A stretch of DNA of 55,359 bases from Phytophthora quininea (lineage: Eukaryota; Oomycota; Peronosporomycetes; Peronosporales; Peronosporaceae). The translations under genes were made by a program, and so were the position numbers. The notes under the pieces were generated by a model that did not search any database, was not told where the DNA came from, and saw only the letters and a program-made list of their open reading frames with translations. Below, one piece after another: positions 1 through 10,231 of this stretch; the first letter of the stretch is position 1; each line of letters opens with the position of its first letter. The stretch spans positions 1 to 55,359 of the forward strand of contig JAAVTG010001005.1 of NCBI GenBank assembly GCA_011947345.1, read 5' to 3'.

Positions 1-855
1 ACAATTCTTCGGCCTTTTCGTTGGCTAGGTCACCTGCTAAAGGTGACAGTACCATCTGTGTGAAATCTCCCAGCAGTCCAAGAACACATTATGCTACTTG
101 AACAATCCACCCAGTCTCGTGGGTGTGCAAGTCTGCAAATTTATCTTGTCCTTCAATAACCATTCGCCCCACAAACACCACCTGGTCATTATCTCGATAT
201 CTTCTTGTGGCTGTATACGCCCACACGGGAGCGATCTCTGCAGACTCGCAACGGTACTTGATGTTGTATCTGGCAGCCCTCGTATTCTCTGGGTCCTTGA
301 GGTTTTCGTACCACTTGCCGTTGAAAACCGACAAAATCATGCAAGACATCGCCGCAGCAGTCTTGTCAAAGCCAAACGACATCATCGTGGCGTCTGCACT
401 TCCAAAGTTCTCTCCACTGCTCCGTTCAAAGTCGTAGGCACTCGATTGAGTCGACGGTGTAAACGTCAAACCTTGATACATCCGTCTGAGCGTACAGAGA
501 TCCAATTGTTCCCAATAAATCAAGTAGCGTTGTTTCTTCGAACGTGGACACTGAGAAGGGCTCGAGCTACGTCAACTGGCAACCATCCAGTGATGTTTGC
601 ATCAGCATCTTCATCTGCTCGAGGACTTTGCTCGGTGATCCACCGCAGCTCTCAAGTGTTTCTGCTGTTCGGCCTATTTGTCGCTTGGCGATCTCCACGC
701 ACTGAGCAGCGGCGACTCGGACGGTCTCGACTGGCGTTCGTCTTAAAGCTGTAACCAACTGCAGAGACAACGTACTCCCTGCTGCAGCTCTCTTCGATGT
801 CTGGCTCTGGGTCCAACTCGCTTAGAAAAGTCGTCACCTCCGCCAGGAACCGCTC
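1..855 (-). pseudogene. bZIP/START-like family pseudogene, class I, runs off left edge
   Basis: Remnant of a family member read right to left. The N-terminal helix (ERFLAEVTTFLSELD) lies near 790-835 with no in-frame ATG upstream. The second conserved helix (around 600-740) and the START-like part (89-523, with DPENT at 281-295 and ETGW near 105) are in different frames. The basic/zipper segment that should follow the N-terminal helix is missing. Downstream of the stop at 89, codons resembling the family C-terminus (SPLAGDLANEKAEEL) continue in another frame to base 1. Loss of the start, an internal deletion and at least two frame changes make a functional product unlikely. Confidence 0.8.
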
Positions 856-968
856 GTCGGTCTCGTGTCTGCCTGCATTCTAATGTGTTGGCCGCCCTGG
901 TTCTTCTGGAATGAATGTTTTTTACGGGCTTTTGTATCGTGATAGAGCGCCAAAGATCAAGCGGACCG

Positions 969-2135
969 ATGGTGGACGAGAGCGAGATCGACGACGGCTT
1001 CCTGGCGGACGTGACGGCGTTTCTAGGCGGGTTGGGAGGCGACGAGCTGCCGAATCTCGTCGGTAGTGGAGACGATATTCTGGTCCCACCAGCCAATCTG
1101 CACGAGCTGCAGAGACTGAAGGCCGTCAAGCGGCGGAAGAAATATCGTGATAAGCTCAAGAGCGAGAGGCAGTCGCTGGCCCAGCAGGAGAAGGACCTGA
1201 CGACTCGATTGCGGCAGCTAAAAGCTGAAAGGAATAAGAAACCACAAGACACGACACTGCTCGGCGCTTGGAGAGCCATCGCTAACCGACAACTGGAGAA
1301 ACGATGTGAAGTGGAGCAGCAGCAGAGAGAGCTGAGAGCTGCGGTCGTTTACCGAGCGAGACTGATCCACCAGATGAAGACGATGCTGCAAGAACCGTCG
1401 GTCAGCATTAATACGAAGGTGACGCTGTCAAAGTCGAAATTTGAAGGAACGGCCTTGCTGGACAAATTGCTGGAGCAGTTGGACCCGCTGTACGCTCAGA
1501 CGGACGAAATTTACCGTGGATTAAAGTTTAAGGCGTCGACAGCGATCGACTACAATCCCAAGAGGAAAATGGACGGAGATATCGAATACTTTGAGAGCAC
1601 GGACGCCACTGCCATCCCATTCGACTTTGAAACTGCAGTGAGTGCCATGTCAGCAGTGTTGCTGTCGGATTGGGACGGCGCACGCTACGAAGAAGCGCCG
1701 AATCCAGAGAATACGACGGCTGCCAAATACAACATTAAGTATCGTCGTGAATCGGGCGAAATTGTTCCCTTCTGGGCGTACGCAGCTACAAGAAGATACA
1801 AAGAAGCCAACAGAGTTGTGTTTGTATGGCGATTGGTGATAGAAGGCCAGAACACGTTTGCGGGGCTGCATACTGACGAAAATGGCTGGGTTGTCGTCCG
1901 CCCTTCAGTTGAAATCACTCGCTCAGATGCAAGCCAAACTCAGTGGACTGTTGGCGAGACCTACACACGGTTGGTGCCGTCGTCACCAGGAAATGAACAA
2001 AGCGACCAGTTCACGAAAATCGTGTTAAAATCTGGCGAGCAAGAAGTGAAGGAAATGACGCGAATGTTGGATAGAATACTCTTGAATTCGAGCCAAGCGG
2101 TTGTGACTGGAATGCAGTCAGATGTAAGACGCTAG
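969..2135 (+). CDS. bZIP-like/START-like domain protein, class I
   Basis: Intact 388-residue reading frame. An in-frame ATG exists at 915, but 969 puts the FLADVTAFL helix at residues 11-19 as in the paralogues, so 969 is preferred. A basic stretch (KRRKKYR) sits at about 54-60. Leucines at about 63, 70, 77 and 84 form a four-heptad zipper, followed by the second conserved helix (AWRAIANRQLEKR, ~100-112). The START-like region (~170-370) has EYFES, NPENT, RRYKE and ENGWVVVRPS. Likely a nuclear dimeric DNA-binding protein with a possible lipid pocket (inference). It is convergent with the pseudogene at 2145-2905. No intron seen. Confidence 0.85.
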   Translation: MVDESEIDDGFLADVTAFLGGLGGDELPNLVGSGDDILVPPANLHELQRLKAVKRRKKYRDKLKSERQSLAQQEKDLTTRLRQLKAERNKKPQDTTLLGAWRAIANRQLEKRCEVEQQQRELRAAVVYRARLIHQMKTMLQEPSVSINTKVTLSKSKFEGTALLDKLLEQLDPLYAQTDEIYRGLKFKASTAIDYNPKRKMDGDIEYFESTDATAIPFDFETAVSAMSAVLLSDWDGARYEEAPNPENTTAAKYNIKYRRESGEIVPFWAYAATRRYKEANRVVFVWRLVIEGQNTFAGLHTDENGWVVVRPSVEITRSDASQTQWTVGETYTRLVPSSPGNEQSDQFTKIVLKSGEQEVKEMTRMLDRILLNSSQAVVTGMQSDVRR

Positions 2136-2144
2136 TCACTACGA

Positions 2145-2905
2145 TCACACCTTCAGCAGTAACTCATCCTGTATCTGAGTCATCTCCTTCACCTCTTCCT
2201 TTCCAGATTCCACGATCGTGTTGGAAAACTGTTCGCTTTGATCGTTCGCCACAGGCGATGGCAGCAAACGCGTGTAAATCTCGCTTACACTCCAAGAAAT
2301 ATTTAGGCTATCACAATTCTTGCAGTTAGTGACACCTTCGTATCGATTGCCACTAAAATACGACATCGTCATCAAGGACATGACTTTGGCAGCTTTGTCC
2401 GCACTTTTGAAGTACTCGATTGCGATTGTCGTCGACGGCGTGAACTTCAACTCGCGGTAATTGCGAGCTGGCTGCGCGTCCAGAGGATCCAGTTGTGCCA
2501 GCAGTGAATCAAATAGCGCAGCTTCTTCTAACCTTGACGGTGTGGGTGGTATCAACTGCGTGCCGCGCTCGGCCAATTGCTGCTGGACCACCTTCTTCAG
2601 TTGTCCTATGAGGCTTGCTTGGTCGAGTACGACAGCTCTCGACCGTCTCTGCTGTTGCTCGACTTGAAATCGCTCCTCCATCTGCCGCATGGCGATCACT
2701 CGCCAAGCGTTGAGTAACATCGACCCGGCCGTCTGTTCCTTCTTACGGCTAGAAACTGATCCAACCGCGCTGTCAGCTCGCTTTCCTGTTGCATCAATGA
2801 TTGTCTCTCGTTTTCAGCTTCCGGTGGTATCGCGCCCTCCTCGTACATACTCGTCATTGCAGAAGAATAAACTGTTCCGACATCGCTGGTGGTCCTCAGT
2901 CAGGA
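2145..2905 (-). pseudogene. bZIP/START-like family pseudogene, class I, START core deleted
   Basis: The frame 2145-2720 has the second helix (AWRVIAMRQMEERFQVEQQQ), the linker (SLLAQLDPLDAQ) and the end of the family (YTRLLPSP...EEVKEMTQIQDELLLKV). Most of the START core between the CKNCDS segment and SEIYTRLLP is deleted, and the DPENT, RRY and TGW landmarks are all missing. Upstream, at about 2720-2900, zipper-like codons (ERQSLMQQESELTARLDQF) continue in a different frame without an initiation codon. The sequence is most like its neighbours at 969-2135 and 2953-4143, so it is probably a decayed tandem copy. Confidence 0.8.
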
Positions 2906-2952
2906 AATGTTGTTGCAATGATTGTTACTGTCTGAATCCTGGAGGAATCGAG

Positions 2953-4143
2953 CTAGGGCACGCCGAGTAAAAGTCCATCCAACATTCGAGTCATCAGCCC
3001 AACGTCTTCCTCGCCGGACTGTATGACGACCTTAGTGAACTGTTCGGCTCGCTCTTTATTGTATCGATCGGACCCCAGAGACATTGGAACTAGACGCGTG
3101 TAGTTCTCGCCCACAGTCAGATTCGGTTCTTCGGCATTTGTACTGGGCCGAACGACCACCCACCCTGTTTCATCCGTCTGCAGTCCAGCAAACTTGTCTT
3201 GGCCTTCGACAAACATCCGCCAAACAAGCACGACGCGGTTCTCTTCTTTGTATCTCCTCGTTACCAAATAGGTCACAAACCGCTCCACATCACCAGATTG
3301 GCAACGCAGGTTGATGTTGTATCGTACCGCAGTCGTATTTTCAGGGTCTTTAACGTTCTCGTAGCGCTTGAAGCCAAAATCCGACAACATCACTGTGGAC
3401 AAGGCCTCCGCCCCTTTCTCGAACGCTAGTGGGATCAAAATCGCGTCTATACTTTCGTAGAACTCGACGCCTCCGTCCATTCTCCTTTTGGGTTTGTACT
3501 CGAGTGCAGTCGTCGGTTTGAACTCCAACTCGCGGTAAATCCTACCAGTTTGACCGTACAGCATGTCCATTTGACCCAGCAACATATCGAGCAATGCAGA
3601 GCCGCCAGTCGCTGGAACGTCGTCGGAATAAGTGATCGAGGCTTTGTCCATCTCGCTCGCGAATGTTTTCTGCATCAATGCCTTCATCTGGCGAATCAAT
3701 CTCCCTCGACTGATCACAGCGGCTCGAAGTTGTTTCCGTTGCTGCTCAGCTTCCCCACGTTTCTCCTGTTGACGCTTGGCGACGGATCTCCACGCTCTCA
3801 GAGCCAAAGTGCCGTTGGTTTCTTTGTTGTTTTCGGCAAGAACCGCTTGCAGTTGCCTCAGCTCTGATGACAGCTCACTCTCCTGCTGAAGCAACGAATC
3901 TCTCTCGGTCCTTAACTTCTGGCGATACCTCAACCTGCGTTTAGCTGCCATGAGGTTCCTCCGTGACCTGGCAGCTTGAGCACCATCAATTTGCTCGGTC
4001 TCCGATTCGTGTGTGGTTGGGCTGCTGCCATCTTCAGGAGTTCTAGTCCCGCTGTCTGGATCCTCAGTGACATGCGAGACGTCAAGTTCGTCCAGGAACG
4101 CCGCCACGTCCGCCAAGAAGGACTCGTCGAGCTTGCTCTCCAT
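2953..4143 (-). CDS. bZIP-like/START-like domain protein, class I
   Basis: 396 residues from the ATG at 4143. The frame is open to 4320, but that extension overlaps the next gene's 3' end and lacks family similarity. Residues 7-20 form the FLADVAAFLDEL helix. An acidic/Ser-Thr linker runs ~21-55 and the basic region RRNLMAAKRRLRYRQK ~61-76. Leucines 77, 84, 91 and 98 make a textbook four-heptad zipper, followed by the WRSVAKRQQEKRGEAEQQ helix. The START-like half has DPENTTAVRYNI, TRRYKEENR, and DETGWVVVRPS. The canonical bZIP Asn, aligned by zipper spacing, is Ala here. It lies head to tail with 4307-5541, with 163 bp between this start and that gene's stop. Confidence 0.87.
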   Translation of the reverse strand: MESKLDESFLADVAAFLDELDVSHVTEDPDSGTRTPEDGSSPTTHESETEQIDGAQAARSRRNLMAAKRRLRYRQKLRTERDSLLQQESELSSELRQLQAVLAENNKETNGTLALRAWRSVAKRQQEKRGEAEQQRKQLRAAVISRGRLIRQMKALMQKTFASEMDKASITYSDDVPATGGSALLDMLLGQMDMLYGQTGRIYRELEFKPTTALEYKPKRRMDGGVEFYESIDAILIPLAFEKGAEALSTVMLSDFGFKRYENVKDPENTTAVRYNINLRCQSGDVERFVTYLVTRRYKEENRVVLVWRMFVEGQDKFAGLQTDETGWVVVRPSTNAEEPNLTVGENYTRLVPMSLGSDRYNKERAEQFTKVVIQSGEEDVGLMTRMLDGLLLGVP

Positions 4144-4306
4144 CCTAGACGAAACACAAGTGAGGGACAAATATCCAGTCCCAAACAAACAGCCGACCAG
4201 AAACAGACGATGAGAGCAACCACAGCGCCGGGCTTCAGGCTTCATGACGATATCTGTTCGATTATTTCTCACCTTATTCATATACAACACAAGCTCCGAT
4301 TTCAAA

Positions 4307-5541
4307 TTACGGCGCATCAAGTAGCAGATTATCGAGCACTTCAGTGATCTGCTTGAGTTCCTCTTCGCTCGACTTAATGGCGATCTTCGTAAACTGCTCT
4401 GCTCGATCGCCTTGTCCAGCGAGAGAAGTCGGTATCAGCCTTGAATAAATTTCACCCACGGTCGAAGGAGACTCCTCTGGATCAGTGTTGGGCACTCGGT
4501 TTGCATTGCGGACCACGACCCACCCTGTTTCGTCAGCATGCAGTCCAGCGAATTTGCCTTGGCCTTCCATGAGCATCCGCCACACAAACACGACTCGGTT
4601 GCCTTCCTCGTACCTCTTAGTAGCGATATACGCCACAAACGACACGTTCTCGCCGGACTGGCAGCAGTAGTTAATGTTGTACCGCACTGCAGTGGTGTTT
4701 TCCGGGTCTTTTACGCCTTCGTAACACTCTCCATCGAAATCTGCCAGCATGACGGAAGACATGGCGTCCGCGGCCTTCTCCAGCTCGAACGGGATCACAA
4801 TCGCGTCGGTGCTTTCAAAGTATTCGACTCGGCGACTTCCTTCTCGTTTCGGTTGGTATTCCACTGACGAGGATGGATCGAACTCCACCTCCTGCAAGAT
4901 CTTGTTGGTCTGAGCGTACAGCGGGTCCAGTTGCTCCAGGAAAGACTTGAGCAGCTCCTCACCTTCAAAGGTGTTGGAAAGCAGCTCATCCGCTGCCGCT
5001 AGCCTCCTGTATTGGCCGTCTTCTTGAGCTAAAAGCTTCATCTGGTGGATCAGTCTCGCTCGATTCACCACGGCCGCTCGAAGACGTTTCTGTTGCTGTT
5101 CCACTTCCAGTCGCTTCTCCTTCTCTCGCTTGGCGACGGACCTCCATGCACTCAAGAAAATGCTCTCCTTGGTCTTCTTCTCGCTCGCTTGAGAGCTGCG
5201 CAGGCCGCTCAATTCGGCCGATAACTCACTCGCTCGCTGTTTCAGAACCTGCTTTTCGGACTTCAATTTCCGACGGTACCGACTCGTCCTCTTGGCCGCT
5301 AGTCGATTGCGTCGTGCAGTAGTTGAAGACGAATCGTCCTCCGAGTCGTTGGAGGACATTGCCATTGCAGACGCATCTTCTTCATCGTCCACCAGCCTCT
5401 CGGTCTCCGATAAAAGTTGTCGGCTTGCAGACACCAATGGTCGCTCCCTGGACGCTGCAAGACGCCCCCAGTGTCTGTAGAGGCTTCGAACTCGCTCAGG
5501 AAGGCGCTTAAATCGGCCAGGAACGCGTCGTGGTCGGCCAT
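4307..5541 (-). CDS. bZIP-like/START-like domain protein, class I, with N-terminal frameshift
   Basis: The family N-terminus (MADHDAFLADLSAFLSEFEAS) starts at the ATG at 5541. The rest of the protein (ETERLVDDEEDA onward, to 4307) lies in another frame that has no ATG upstream of residue MAMSSNDSED. A one- or two-base change between about 5440 and 5480 is needed to connect them, and the space is too small for a normal intron. The main frame has basic residues AAKRTSRYRRKLK, leucines in four heptads, WRSVAKREKEKR, DPENTTAVRYN, TKRYEEGNR and DETGWVVVR. It is either a recent pseudogene, a sequence error, or a gene expressed from the internal ATG without the N-terminal helix. Confidence 0.7.
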
Positions 5542-5634
5542 CGTGAGCACGGGACTGTCACCATCAGGCCACGTGCGGGGTTATAGTCGAGGCCGCTCAT
5601 CTCCCAACGGTCTCTAATAAACAATTTAGAAATA

Positions 5635-6920
5635 ATGGTACAACCCGAAGAATTGGCGCATGAGGCAGCGGCCGTGGCGGCCTTCCTGTCGGACATCTCG
5701 GGCTTTCTGGACGAGGAAGAGGACCATCCGGGAAATAGTAATCCCCGTCTCCATGAAACCGTCGATAACGTTAGCACCACGAAATCGAAATGCCCGGAGG
5801 ACGAAGCCGAAAGGAGACGTGTCCTGCGTAACATTAAGACTGGCAAGCGACGAGATGCGTATCGAAAGCGGTTAAAGAGGAATGGCAGCAACTACGCTGC
5901 CAAGAGGCGACGTTAGCTGCGCGACTGGAGGAACTGCAGCAGAGTCGCCGCAGAGATTCCGACAACGTCGCTCGCTCGGCGTGGAGAGCGATCGCCATGC
6001 GGCAGTTGGAAGGACGACGCGTCGCCGAAGCGCAGCAGGAGAAGCTCAAAGTGGCGGTCGCCAGACGACGAGAAGTGATCCGAGACATCGAGGGTACGCT
6101 CCGGAAGCGATTGAGGGAGGTGGAGGACGCCAAAGCGAACGGAGAGAAGAGTTCTTGTCTAGCCAAGAGAGCCAGGCCAGAACCTACTGACGAGAGGCTG
6201 TTCGAAGCGTATTTGGACGAGCTGGATGTCATCTACGCCAAGACGGACGACGTGTTTGGAGCCATCAAGACCAAGCCGAGACTGGGCGCGTTCCTGAGCT
6301 CCACCCCGCCCATAAAACGTGATGGAGATACCGAGTACTTTGAGAACGTCGGAGTGCTGCGAGCTCCGTTCGAATTCCAACGAACGTGTGCGAGTCTTTG
6401 GGAGCTGACGAAGCAGCCGTATCGACAGCTTGATCGAGAGGAATATAGTGGCGACATCGACAGAACAAACACGACGGCAGTGCGATTCCGAGTGAGGTGC
6501 GAGCTTCAAACGGATGGCATTGTGTCGATATTGACCCACTTTGTGAGTCGACGGTATATGGAGAACGATCGCAGTGTTATTATTTGGAGAGAGCTGTGGG
6601 AAGGTGAAGGAGAGTTCGAGGGCATGCACTCGGACGAGACGGGCTGGTGCATCGTCAGACCGTGCGCTGGAGCAGGAAATTTGTCGAGTGAAATGACTGC
6701 GAGTGGAGCAGTGGATATCCCTGCGAGTCTCATTGAGACGTGTGTTCGCCTCGTTCCGATGCACTTTAGCACAACCCTCTCTAGTCAGCCTAATGTGGAC
6801 AAGTTTACGGAAGTTTTGGTCACGTCCGGGAAGGAAGATAATGTTCAGGTGGAGCGAATGATGGAGAGACTGCATCTTGGCGATGAACTTACAGCGGTGG
6901 CCTTGGAGGAGATCACTTAA
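5635..6920 (+). CDS. bZIP-like/START-like domain protein, class I, with one-base frameshift
   Basis: Starts at the ATG at 5635 (MVQPEELAHEAA), with the hydrophobic helix VAAFLSDISGFLDEEED and basic region KRRDAYRKRLK. Near 5875-5880 the frame shifts by one base. The zipper-like segment then continues in the second frame without an ATG until 5997 (MRQLEGRRVAEAQQEKL), and that frame is open to 6920. The C-terminal half has DTEYFENVGVL, SRRYMENDR, EGEFEGMHSDETGW and CVRLVPMHF. It is divergently oriented to 4307-5541, whose start is only 93 bp away, so the two probably share a promoter region. It could be a young pseudogene or a sequence error. Confidence 0.7.
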
Positions 6921-7157
6921 GGTGAACGCAAACTAATTAAACATTGCTTTCAACACAAGAAGAAGTATGCAAGAAGGCCGCGATGCAGCCTACATGTATT
7001 TGAAAGTAAGTTATGGCAGACTAGCACCTCTCGGCCAGCCTCATAAGGATAATTTACCCATACGAGATAACTCGTAGCCTATCACCACTACCATCGGGAA
7101 CAACTCCCTCCCTCTTAGCCATGAAGATATCTGCCATTCACAGATCTGGCAGTCTCC

Positions 7158-8363
7158 TCACGGAGTGTCGAGCAACAGGTCGTCCAACATCTCCGTCATC
7201 TCCTTGACCTCCTCCTCGTCCGATTTGATGACGATCTTGGCGAACCGATCGGCACTCACGGGGTTACTTGTCCGTCCTCCAAGACACACTGGTACCAAGC
7301 GCACATATCTCTCCATAATCGTCATGGAGCACTCCGGCAAGTCCGCAGTCTCTGGATCATCCTCTTCTGTCGACGGACGCACGATAAGCCACCCAGTCTC
7401 GTCTGCATGTAGTCCGGAAAACTGTCCTTGGCCTTCCGTCAGTGCTCGCCAAATAAACACAAGACGATTGGCCTCCTCGTACCGTCTCGTTACAACGTAG
7501 TTCACTAGCGCCGCATTCTCCCCAGACTCAAGCCGGTAGTTGAGGTTGTTCTTGACTGCCGCCGTATTGGCAGGGTCTTTAACGCCTTCCGTGTACCGAA
7601 TGCCGTCGGCATCCGATAACATGAACAGCGAGATGGCGTCCGATGTTTCTTCGTAGCTGAACGGGATGACGGTCGAGTCTGTGCCGTCGAAGAACATGAC
7701 GCCGTTGTCCCATTTCCGGGTCAAGTAGCCCATCGAGTAGGACACTTTGAACTCCAGTTCTCGGTAGATGTCATCCGTCTGTGCGTACAGCGAGTTCATC
7801 TCCGCGAGGAACGTCTGGAACACGGCGGGGCCGTTGGCCTCGTCCAGCGCTTCTTGGCTGGCGATAAGTCGCTCCTTTTGGTAGTTTTCTTGCCTCTCTT
7901 TCAGCAGAGCGTTGAGCTGGTGGATCAAGCGTCCTCTGTTGACCACCGCGGCTCGGAGTTTGCGTTGTCTTTCTTCCGCAAGACGCCGCTTCTCCATCTG
8001 CCTCTTGGCGATAGACCGCCAGGCGCTCAGCACCATCGTGTCCGCCGGTCTTGCTAGTCGTTCGGCTTTGGCCGCTTGAAGGGTCCTCAATGTCGAGGAC
8101 AATGCTATTTCTTGTTGTAGTAGTAGTATCCGCTCGTCTTTCAGACGTTGTAGGTATTTGACTCTGCGCTTGGCCGACTGGGCGTTGCGGATGCGTCGCT
8201 GTCGCTCGGTCAGCACTGGGCGGGGCTTGCCAGCGTCCTCGAGGACAGAACGTCCGCCATTGGACGAAATGTTTTCCGCTTGAGGACCCATCTCGAGTGG
8301 AGCAGCCACGTCGCACTCGCCCAGGAACGCTTGCAGCGCCACGAACGCGTCGTCCTCCGCCAT
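7158..8363 (-). CDS. bZIP-like/START-like domain protein, class I
   Basis: 401 residues from the ATG at 8363 (MAEDDAFVALQAFL). The frame is open further upstream to 8444, but that part shows no family similarity. The basic region is RIRNAQSAKRRVKY (58-70), and leucines 74, 81, 88 and 95 form four heptads. The second helix is WRSIAKRQMEKRRLAEERQ. The START-like domain has DPANTAAVKNN, TRRYEEANR and DETGWLIVRPS. The residue at the invariant basic-region Arg position is Leu71 here, unlike most class I copies. Convergent with 5635-6920 (237 bp between stops). Confidence 0.87.
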   Translation of the reverse strand: MAEDDAFVALQAFLGECDVAAPLEMGPQAENISSNGGRSVLEDAGKPRPVLTERQRRIRNAQSAKRRVKYLQRLKDERILLLQQEIALSSTLRTLQAAKAERLARPADTMVLSAWRSIAKRQMEKRRLAEERQRKLRAAVVNRGRLIHQLNALLKERQENYQKERLIASQEALDEANGPAVFQTFLAEMNSLYAQTDDIYRELEFKVSYSMGYLTRKWDNGVMFFDGTDSTVIPFSYEETSDAISLFMLSDADGIRYTEGVKDPANTAAVKNNLNYRLESGENAALVNYVVTRRYEEANRLVFIWRALTEGQGQFSGLHADETGWLIVRPSTEEDDPETADLPECSMTIMERYVRLVPVCLGGRTSNPVSADRFAKIVIKSDEEEVKEMTEMLDDLLLDTP

Positions 8364-9055
8364 CTTTTTCGGCTTCTTTCGGAATGCAAAGTGTAACCCT
8401 GCGTAAAGACGAGGGTACACTATGTGTAACCTTCCATTTCCCAAAGTGAAAATGGCAGGAAACAGTCGATCAACACCGGCAGCGCAACGCTTAGCGTCTG
8501 AGGAGCCTGCAACACCAGTTGGCTTGGTCCAAAGCGAACTTTAGATGTTGCAGCCCATATGCTGGGACTTACACGACGTACAACAGCTGAGCAATGCCTT
8601 TGAAAGGGTCCAAACGAGACCTTTTCAAACACTACCCTGCACGTCTCGCCTGGCTCAAATTTTCCTTATGCCTAACGGTGATTGCGAGTTGGTCGACGGG
8701 TGGTGGCTGTCAACAGCGTCGGCGATGACGAGAGCCCGCTGCAGCCAGCAGCCAGAGTCAAAGAAGTACGTAGCTTTGCGCTAAAAGCCCTGGCGATAAC
8801 CAACTTTTCCGTGTTCAGGTAACAAACTCGTCGACGTCGACCACACTGATCGCCTCACAGTGGACGCCATCACGGTGACTCCAAGTGATCAAGACAATTC
8901 AGACCACACTTGGTCATGCTCGAAGCGACTGCAACAGAGGGATCAGCTGCTGTGACAGAGCCGGTGAATGCTGCCACGTGATTTGAACAGGGAGAGGAAC
9001 GCCTAGTCCTACTCACTCTGTAAACGCGCTGGACGGACCACAGCAGAGGACGACG
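8364..9055. other. Divergent intergenic region (692 bp)
   Basis: Lies between the starts of two divergently transcribed family genes, so it should hold both promoters. I see no coding remnant or known RNA. A CTCACTCTG stretch about 40 bp before the ATG at 9056 resembles the oomycete initiator style but is not decisive. Confidence 0.4.
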
Positions 9056-10231
9056 ATGGCCGACACGGTGCACTTGGAGGAGCTGCCGTTGGACGAGGTC
9101 GTGGGCTTCCTCGAATCCAGCGGCTTGTTCGGGTTGACCCCGACCAATTCCGACAGCGTTGGCGTCGACTTGGTCGCGCACGAATCCGACACGAGCCAGA
9201 ACAGCGCCAACAGTGATGACGCCAAAGCCACCACCAAACGGGAGAAGGAGAAGAGTCGACAGCGACGGTATCGCCAACGACTGAAAGACTCGCGCCAAGT
9301 TCTGCTGGCTGAGATCGAGGAACTGTCGGCCGAAGTTTCTCGACTGAGTGACAAGCAACCTCTCCAAAATGCGGCGACCAGTTCGTCCTGGGTCACGACT
9401 TTGAACCGCCAACGAGATAAGCGACGACGAGCCGAAGCAGAACACGAACGACTCGTTGCAACGGTCAGTAGCCAAGCGGCTTATCTCGAGAACCTCACGA
9501 GTTTAGTGCAGTTTCGTACTGGAGAGGAGCACTCGCTGGTGCCTTCTCCACGGTTGCTGAAAGTGCCACGACTCCATTGCATGACCAACATCATGCAAGC
9601 CACACAAATGCAGCAGTTGGAAGGCTGTTACGCTCGAATCGACTCGGTGTTGAGTGCCTCTGGGATCCACTCGCTGCCGGAGTCGGTGCATTTCACGGTG
9701 CACAGACATCAGAGCACGGGCGACGTGGCGTTCTTCCAACACCTGAACAAGACGCTGCTGCCGTTCAGTTTCCAAGCCACTTGCAGTGGGCTCTGGAAGC
9801 TGCTGAATCTGCAAGAAACAGACCAACTCGACCCCAACGCTCCCGAGCCAAGCGCCGACTTCGTCAACAAATCCCGGCTTGTGAGACCGAAGGAAGAGGC
9901 GGAAATGTTCCAACGGTATTTTTCGCGACGATATATGGAAGCGAACCGGATGGTGGTGGTGTGGAATTCATCGTACGAAGGTGACGGAAGCTTCGGAGGT
10001 CTGCGCTCGGATGAAATCGGTTGGTTAGCTCTGCAGCCGTCTGGTTCGGGGATCCAACTGGAGGTTTGTGTGCAGCAAGTTCCTATGCGTTGCAATGTGC
10101 GAGGTCAAGAGCCTGCGCTCGGAGACTTCCACGAGGTGCTGCATACGTCTATGGATCAAGACAAGGACGCGGTCACGATGGCACTAGAGAGACTGCTGCT
10201 GAACGACGTCGTCGCTGAAGTCAACTGCTGA
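9056..10231 (+). CDS. bZIP-like/START-like domain protein, class I
   Basis: Intact 391-residue frame. N-terminal LDEVVGFLESSGLFGL helix (12-27), polar linker, basic region REKEKSRQRRYRQR (62-75), and leucines 76, 83, 90 and 97 in perfect heptads. The Tyr72-Arg73 pair matches the Phe-Arg of Yap-type bZIPs. The residue at the canonical Asn position is acidic. The C-terminal half has VAFFQHLNKTLLPF, SRRYMEANRMVVVWN, FGGLRSDEIGW and QVPMRCNV; the usual TGW is IGW. A broken copy lies at 29000-29760 on the other strand, making this the outermost gene of the left arm of the inverted duplication. Confidence 0.87.
   Translation: MADTVHLEELPLDEVVGFLESSGLFGLTPTNSDSVGVDLVAHESDTSQNSANSDDAKATTKREKEKSRQRRYRQRLKDSRQVLLAEIEELSAEVSRLSDKQPLQNAATSSSWVTTLNRQRDKRRRAEAEHERLVATVSSQAAYLENLTSLVQFRTGEEHSLVPSPRLLKVPRLHCMTNIMQATQMQQLEGCYARIDSVLSASGIHSLPESVHFTVHRHQSTGDVAFFQHLNKTLLPFSFQATCSGLWKLLNLQETDQLDPNAPEPSADFVNKSRLVRPKEEAEMFQRYFSRRYMEANRMVVVWNSSYEGDGSFGGLRSDEIGWLALQPSGSGIQLEVCVQQVPMRCNVRGQEPALGDFHEVLHTSMDQDKDAVTMALERLLLNDVVAEVNC

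Noticed and set aside
98..754. 218-codon plus-strand open frame opposite the first pseudogene
   Set aside because: It is the complement of family coding DNA, and no family or domain features are seen. Long antisense frames recur opposite all members because of codon bias.
5437..5541. Short intron joining the two frames of the 4307-5541 gene
   Set aside because: The available space is below ~40 nt with no good GT..AG pair; a one- or two-base indel fits better.
6159..6875. 238-codon minus-strand frame
   Set aside because: Antisense shadow of the 5635-6920 gene.
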